Of a DNA stretch of 6,961 nt, positions 4,848 through 6,961 are shown one piece after another. The notes below the pieces were generated by a model that ran no database searches, was not told the origin of the DNA, and saw only the letters and a program-made list of their open reading frames with translations. This stretch comes from Treponema sp. (GTDB lineage: Bacteria; Spirochaetota; Spirochaetia; Treponematales; Breznakiellaceae). How positions within the stretch are numbered: position 1 is the stretch's first letter; each line of letters opens with the position of its first letter. A program made the position numbers and the translations under genes. The stretch lies in assembly GCA_031266695.1 (NCBI GenBank), contig JAISAK010000220.1, positions 1 through 6,961 on the forward strand, written 5' to 3'.

Positions 4848-6961
4848 CAGACATCCCGGCCTATTTTGGTAAACCGGTGTCCCTGCTGCCCGCCGAGAAA
4901 ACGAAGTTCCTTTCCCGTTTCAAAACATACCCGAACCACCGGCCCCTCTTCGCTGTCCCGCACTTCCATTACCGCGCCGTAGCCGTAATCGTCGTGAAAA
5001 AGCCGGTCACCCCGCCGCCAGGACGCGGCGCCGTCGTCAGGCGCATTTTCCGGTGCGTTATGCGCACTCCGCCTGAAGGAACCGCCGCCATAGACGCCGC
5101 CGCGTTCCGAAAAAGCATCCTTCCGCGCCGCGGCCCCCGAAGCGCCGAACCCGTAAGGCGTTTCCCCGATGATCCTCAGGGAGCTTTTATCGATCTCCCC
5201 GAGAAAGAGGGAAGGCTCCACGGGCAGGGTACGGCCGAACATACGGCGCACGGCGCAGGAAGTAAGGTAAAGCTCATTCATGGCGCGGGTAGCGCCCACA
5301 TAAAACAGCCGCCGTTCTTCCTCCAGTTCCTCGTTCTTCTTGTCTTCCCGCGGGAAAACTCCCTGTTCAAGGCCGGTCATAATAACCTTTCGAAATTCCA
5401 GCCCCTTGGTATTGTGAAAGGTGATAAGCGTAACAGCGTCGTCCCGTTCACCCGGGGTTTTGGATTGATCCTCAAGGGAACGATCCAGCTCAATGTGTTC
5501 GAGAAATTCCAGCAGTCCCCCGCGGGTGGGAGCGTAAAGGCTTGCGGCATTGGCAAGCTCCTGAAGGTTGTTGAGCCGTTGATTCCCCGAAACCTCGTCC
5601 TGGGTCTGATGATACTCGGCGATGCCCGAATTGCGAAGCAGGTGAACCACACAGGCCGAAAGTCCTTCCCCGGAAACAAGATCTTCCCGGTTTTTTGGGG
5701 TGCGTTTTCTGCCCGCCTTTACGGCGGTCTTTGCGGCGGCGGTATCCTGCTTTTTTGCCGGCGGTGTTTTCGCCCCCGGCCCCTCGGCCCTGTCCGCGGC
5801 CGCGGCATCATCGGAAGCAAAAACATCGCTTGAAAAGGAATCGGCGTCAAGGAGGGCGCGCCCTTCCTCTATTACCTTGAGAAAAAATTCTACCCCGGAT
5901 TTTGCTTTCGGCGAAAGTTCGGGGGCCAGGGCGCGGACAGCTTCGGCAAGATCCGCCGAGGTTCCTCCTTCGATAATTTTATCCACCGTCACGGGCCCCA
6001 CGCCGCGGGCGGGTTTGTTCACCACCCTGCGGAAGGCAATTTCGTCGCGGGGGTTTATCAAAAAGGAAAGCAGGGCAAGGGCGTCCTTTATCTCCTCCCG
6101 CTCGTAAAACTTGAGGGAACCCACCACCCGGTAAGGTATGCCCCGGCGAAGCAATTCGGTTTCAAAACCCAGGGACTGCGCGTTGGTTCGGTAGAGTATC
6201 GCCCAGTCGGACAAGGCGCCGCCTTTGATTGGAAGGCGAGGGTCCATACCCCGAGGTTTGCCTCGGTTAAATTTACTACCATCGAAAAAATTGTGAAACC
6301 GATCTTCGGATCGGGGTATGGCCCTCGCCTGTACTATAAATTTCCTATCCAACGAAGATACCTCGGGGCTTGCCCCGAGGTTCTTCATTGAGTTTTCGAT
6401 GAGCCGGACGCAGAAAACCGCTTCCTGATCCTGATCCGGCAGAAAGGCAAGCACCGGAAGCTTTCCGCCGCCGCGTTCGGCGCGGAGGGTCTTGCCCAGG
6501 CGCCCCTGGTTGTGATCCACAACCGAGGAAGCCGCCTTGAGGATGGGCGCGATAGAACGATAATTCCGTTCCAGCCTGATGATCTCCGTGCCGGGAAAGC
6601 GGTCGGGGAATTCCAGAATGTTCTTTACCTCGGCGCCGCGGAAGCGGTAGATTGACTGATCGTCATCGCCCACTACGCATATATAAGTCTCCGGGCCGGC
6701 CAGTTCCTTCAGGAATTCAAACTGGGCAACATTGGCATCCTGATATTCATCCACCATGATCACCTTAAAGCGGTCATGGAAGCGGCGGGCAACTTCGCTT
6801 TCCCCGCGGAGAATCTCCACGGGCTTCTTGATAAGATCGCCAAAGTCCACATTACCGGTACGGGCAAGCCGTTCTTCATATTCGGCGTAAAGCCTGCGAA
6901 ATTTTTTACTGCCGTCGATACGGGCAAGCTCCGAATCCCCGGAAGAAAGGAAATAATCTTT
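4847..6961 (-). CDS. uvrD: UvrD/PcrA/Rep-type superfamily 1A DNA helicase, N-terminus off the window
   Basis: An ATP-driven 3'-5' DNA helicase of the kind used in nucleotide-excision and mismatch repair and at stalled forks. The frame is open to the right edge; 704 residues are visible (counted from 6961), and the Q motif, Walker A and motif Ia lie beyond. Seen in order: NVDFGDLI, motif II VDEYQD (70-75), motif III GDDDQSIYRFRGA (98-110), motif IV RLERNYRS (129-136), AILYRTNAQS, GSLKFYEREEIKDALALL, motif V TFHNTKGLEF (514-523) and motif VI RRLFYVGATRA (550-560). The C-terminus carries a Tudor-like module (GDRLFHDDYGYGAVMEV, about 650-697) that in PcrA/UvrD binds RNA polymerase. Two insertions stand out: about 50 residues (194-245) encoded by a palindromic element, and a low-complexity Ala/Lys/Asp stretch (about 375-430) in the 2B region. 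A GTG at 6850 would remove conserved parts and is not the true start. Its stop overlaps the next gene. Confidence 0.95.
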   Translation of the reverse strand, partial: KDYFLSSGDSELARIDGSKKFRRLYAEYEERLARTGNVDFGDLIKKPVEILRGESEVARRFHDRFKVIMVDEYQDANVAQFEFLKELAGPETYICVVGDDDQSIYRFRGAEVKNILEFPDRFPGTEIIRLERNYRSIAPILKAASSVVDHNQGRLGKTLRAERGGGKLPVLAFLPDQDQEAVFCVRLIENSMKNLGASPEVSSLDRKFIVQARAIPRSEDRFHNFFDGSKFNRGKPRGMDPRLPIKGGALSDWAILYRTNAQSLGFETELLRRGIPYRVVGSLKFYEREEIKDALALLSFLINPRDEIAFRRVVNKPARGVGPVTVDKIIEGGTSADLAEAVRALAPELSPKAKSGVEFFLKVIEEGRALLDADSFSSDVFASDDAAAADRAEGPGAKTPPAKKQDTAAAKTAVKAGRKRTPKNREDLVSGEGLSACVVHLLRNSGIAEYHQTQDEVSGNQRLNNLQELANAASLYAPTRGGLLEFLEHIELDRSLEDQSKTPGERDDAVTLITFHNTKGLEFRKVIMTGLEQGVFPREDKKNEELEEERRLFYVGATRAMNELYLTSCAVRRMFGRTLPVEPSLFLGEIDKSSLRIIGETPYGFGASGAAARKDAFSERGGVYGGGSFRRSAHNAPENAPDDGAASWRRGDRLFHDDYGYGAVMEVRDSEEGPVVRVCFETGKELRFLGGQQGHRFTKIGRDV
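5672..5839 (-). other. Low-complexity insertion in the helicase 2B region
   Basis: These codons encode about 56 residues rich in Ala, Lys, Asp and Pro (for example SDDAAAADRAEGPGAKTPPA, then KTAVKAGRKRTPKNRED) between the helix ending EEGRALLD and the conserved LSACVVHLLRNSGI. The acidic first half and basic second half suggest a flexible charged linker. No repeats or palindromes are evident at DNA level, so it differs in nature from the element at 6234-6380. Confidence 0.6.
6234..6380. repeat. Palindromic element inserted in frame in the helicase gene
   Basis: A 147-nt block contains four inverted repeats. The largest pairs AGGCGAGGGTCCATACCCC (6234-6252) with GGGGTATGGCCCTCGCCT (6313-6330), with one extra base on the left. 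Inside or beside it are CCGAGG-TTTG-CCTCGG (6251-6266), CCGATC-TTCG-GATCGG (6299-6314) and CCTCGGGG-CTTG-CCCCGAGG (6361-6380). The word CCCCGAGGTT occurs at 6249 and again at 6373. The stretch between the hairpins is AT-rich, unlike the flanking gene. On the minus strand it is translated without a stop as about 50 residues (from NLGASPEV to MDPRLP) that the helicase family does not need. The exact ends cannot be fixed without other copies. Confidence 0.75.

Noticed and set aside
4056..4982. Long plus-strand open frame (308 codons) opposite the aminotransferase-like and helicase genes
   Set aside because: It is a very basic, Gly/Pro/Arg-rich translation with no family pattern and crosses the junction of two supported minus-strand genes; an antisense shadow of GC-rich DNA.
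4877..5833. Long plus-strand open frame (318 codons) opposite uvrD
   Set aside because: The minus strand carries helicase motifs V and VI and the C-terminal module here; the plus translation has no recognisable features.
6088..6282. Short minus-strand frame within the helicase insert region
   Set aside because: It is in a different frame from the helicase and reads through conserved helicase codons; no evidence that it is a gene or that a frameshift has occurred.
4847..6850. Helicase starting at GTG 6850
   Set aside because: The frame continues upstream to the window edge with family-like sequence (YAEYEERLARTGNVDFGDLI), and a start at 6850 would omit the ATP-binding motif I.

Overview
The window looks like a chromosomal stretch from a spirochaete, most likely a Treponema-like species. 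This is inferred from gene style and not proven: a short lipobox lipoprotein with glycine-rich repeat-like sequence, GC-rich genes separated by AT-rich gaps, use of TTG and GTG starts, and abundant small palindromic elements. No rRNA, tRNA, CRISPR array or transposase is seen.

Layout. (1) Positions 1-506, minus strand: the 5' part of a lipoprotein gene that runs off the left edge, with a good sigma70-type promoter at 574-602. (2) Positions 632-3772, plus strand: a tight three-gene run. It encodes an S41 carboxy-terminal processing protease with an intact Ser-Lys-Gln catalytic set, the 16S rRNA m3U1498 methyltransferase RsmE (TTG start, 22 nt downstream), and a WecG/TagA/CpsF-fold protein (GTG start, overlapping rsmE by 37 nt) that appears to have lost the family's active-site residues. 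(3) Positions 3773-3971: a convergent intergenic gap packed with three consecutive hairpins, the first with features of a rho-independent terminator. The outer two share arms, so the whole block can also be read as one nested palindrome of about 140 bp. (4) Positions 3972-6961, minus strand: a UvrD/PcrA-type superfamily 1 helicase whose 5' end lies off the right edge, followed with a 1-nt stop/start overlap (TGATG) by a short protein. That protein resembles a class III PLP aminotransferase stripped of its PLP-binding parts.

The most unusual feature is inside the helicase gene. A block at about 6234-6380 carries one long inverted repeat and three short hairpins, is AT-rich in its centre, and is translated in frame as about 50 extra residues just before the conserved AILYRTNAQS strand. 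It looks like a mobile palindromic element captured inside a coding gene, comparable in principle to the Rickettsia palindromic elements. The helicase also has a second, low-complexity insertion in its 2B region. Two apparently inactive relatives of enzymes (the WecG/TagA-like and the aminotransferase-like proteins) sit on either side of the hairpin block.

Functionally the genes cover envelope proteolysis, ribosomal RNA modification and DNA repair. They look like neighbouring housekeeping operons and not like a single pathway.
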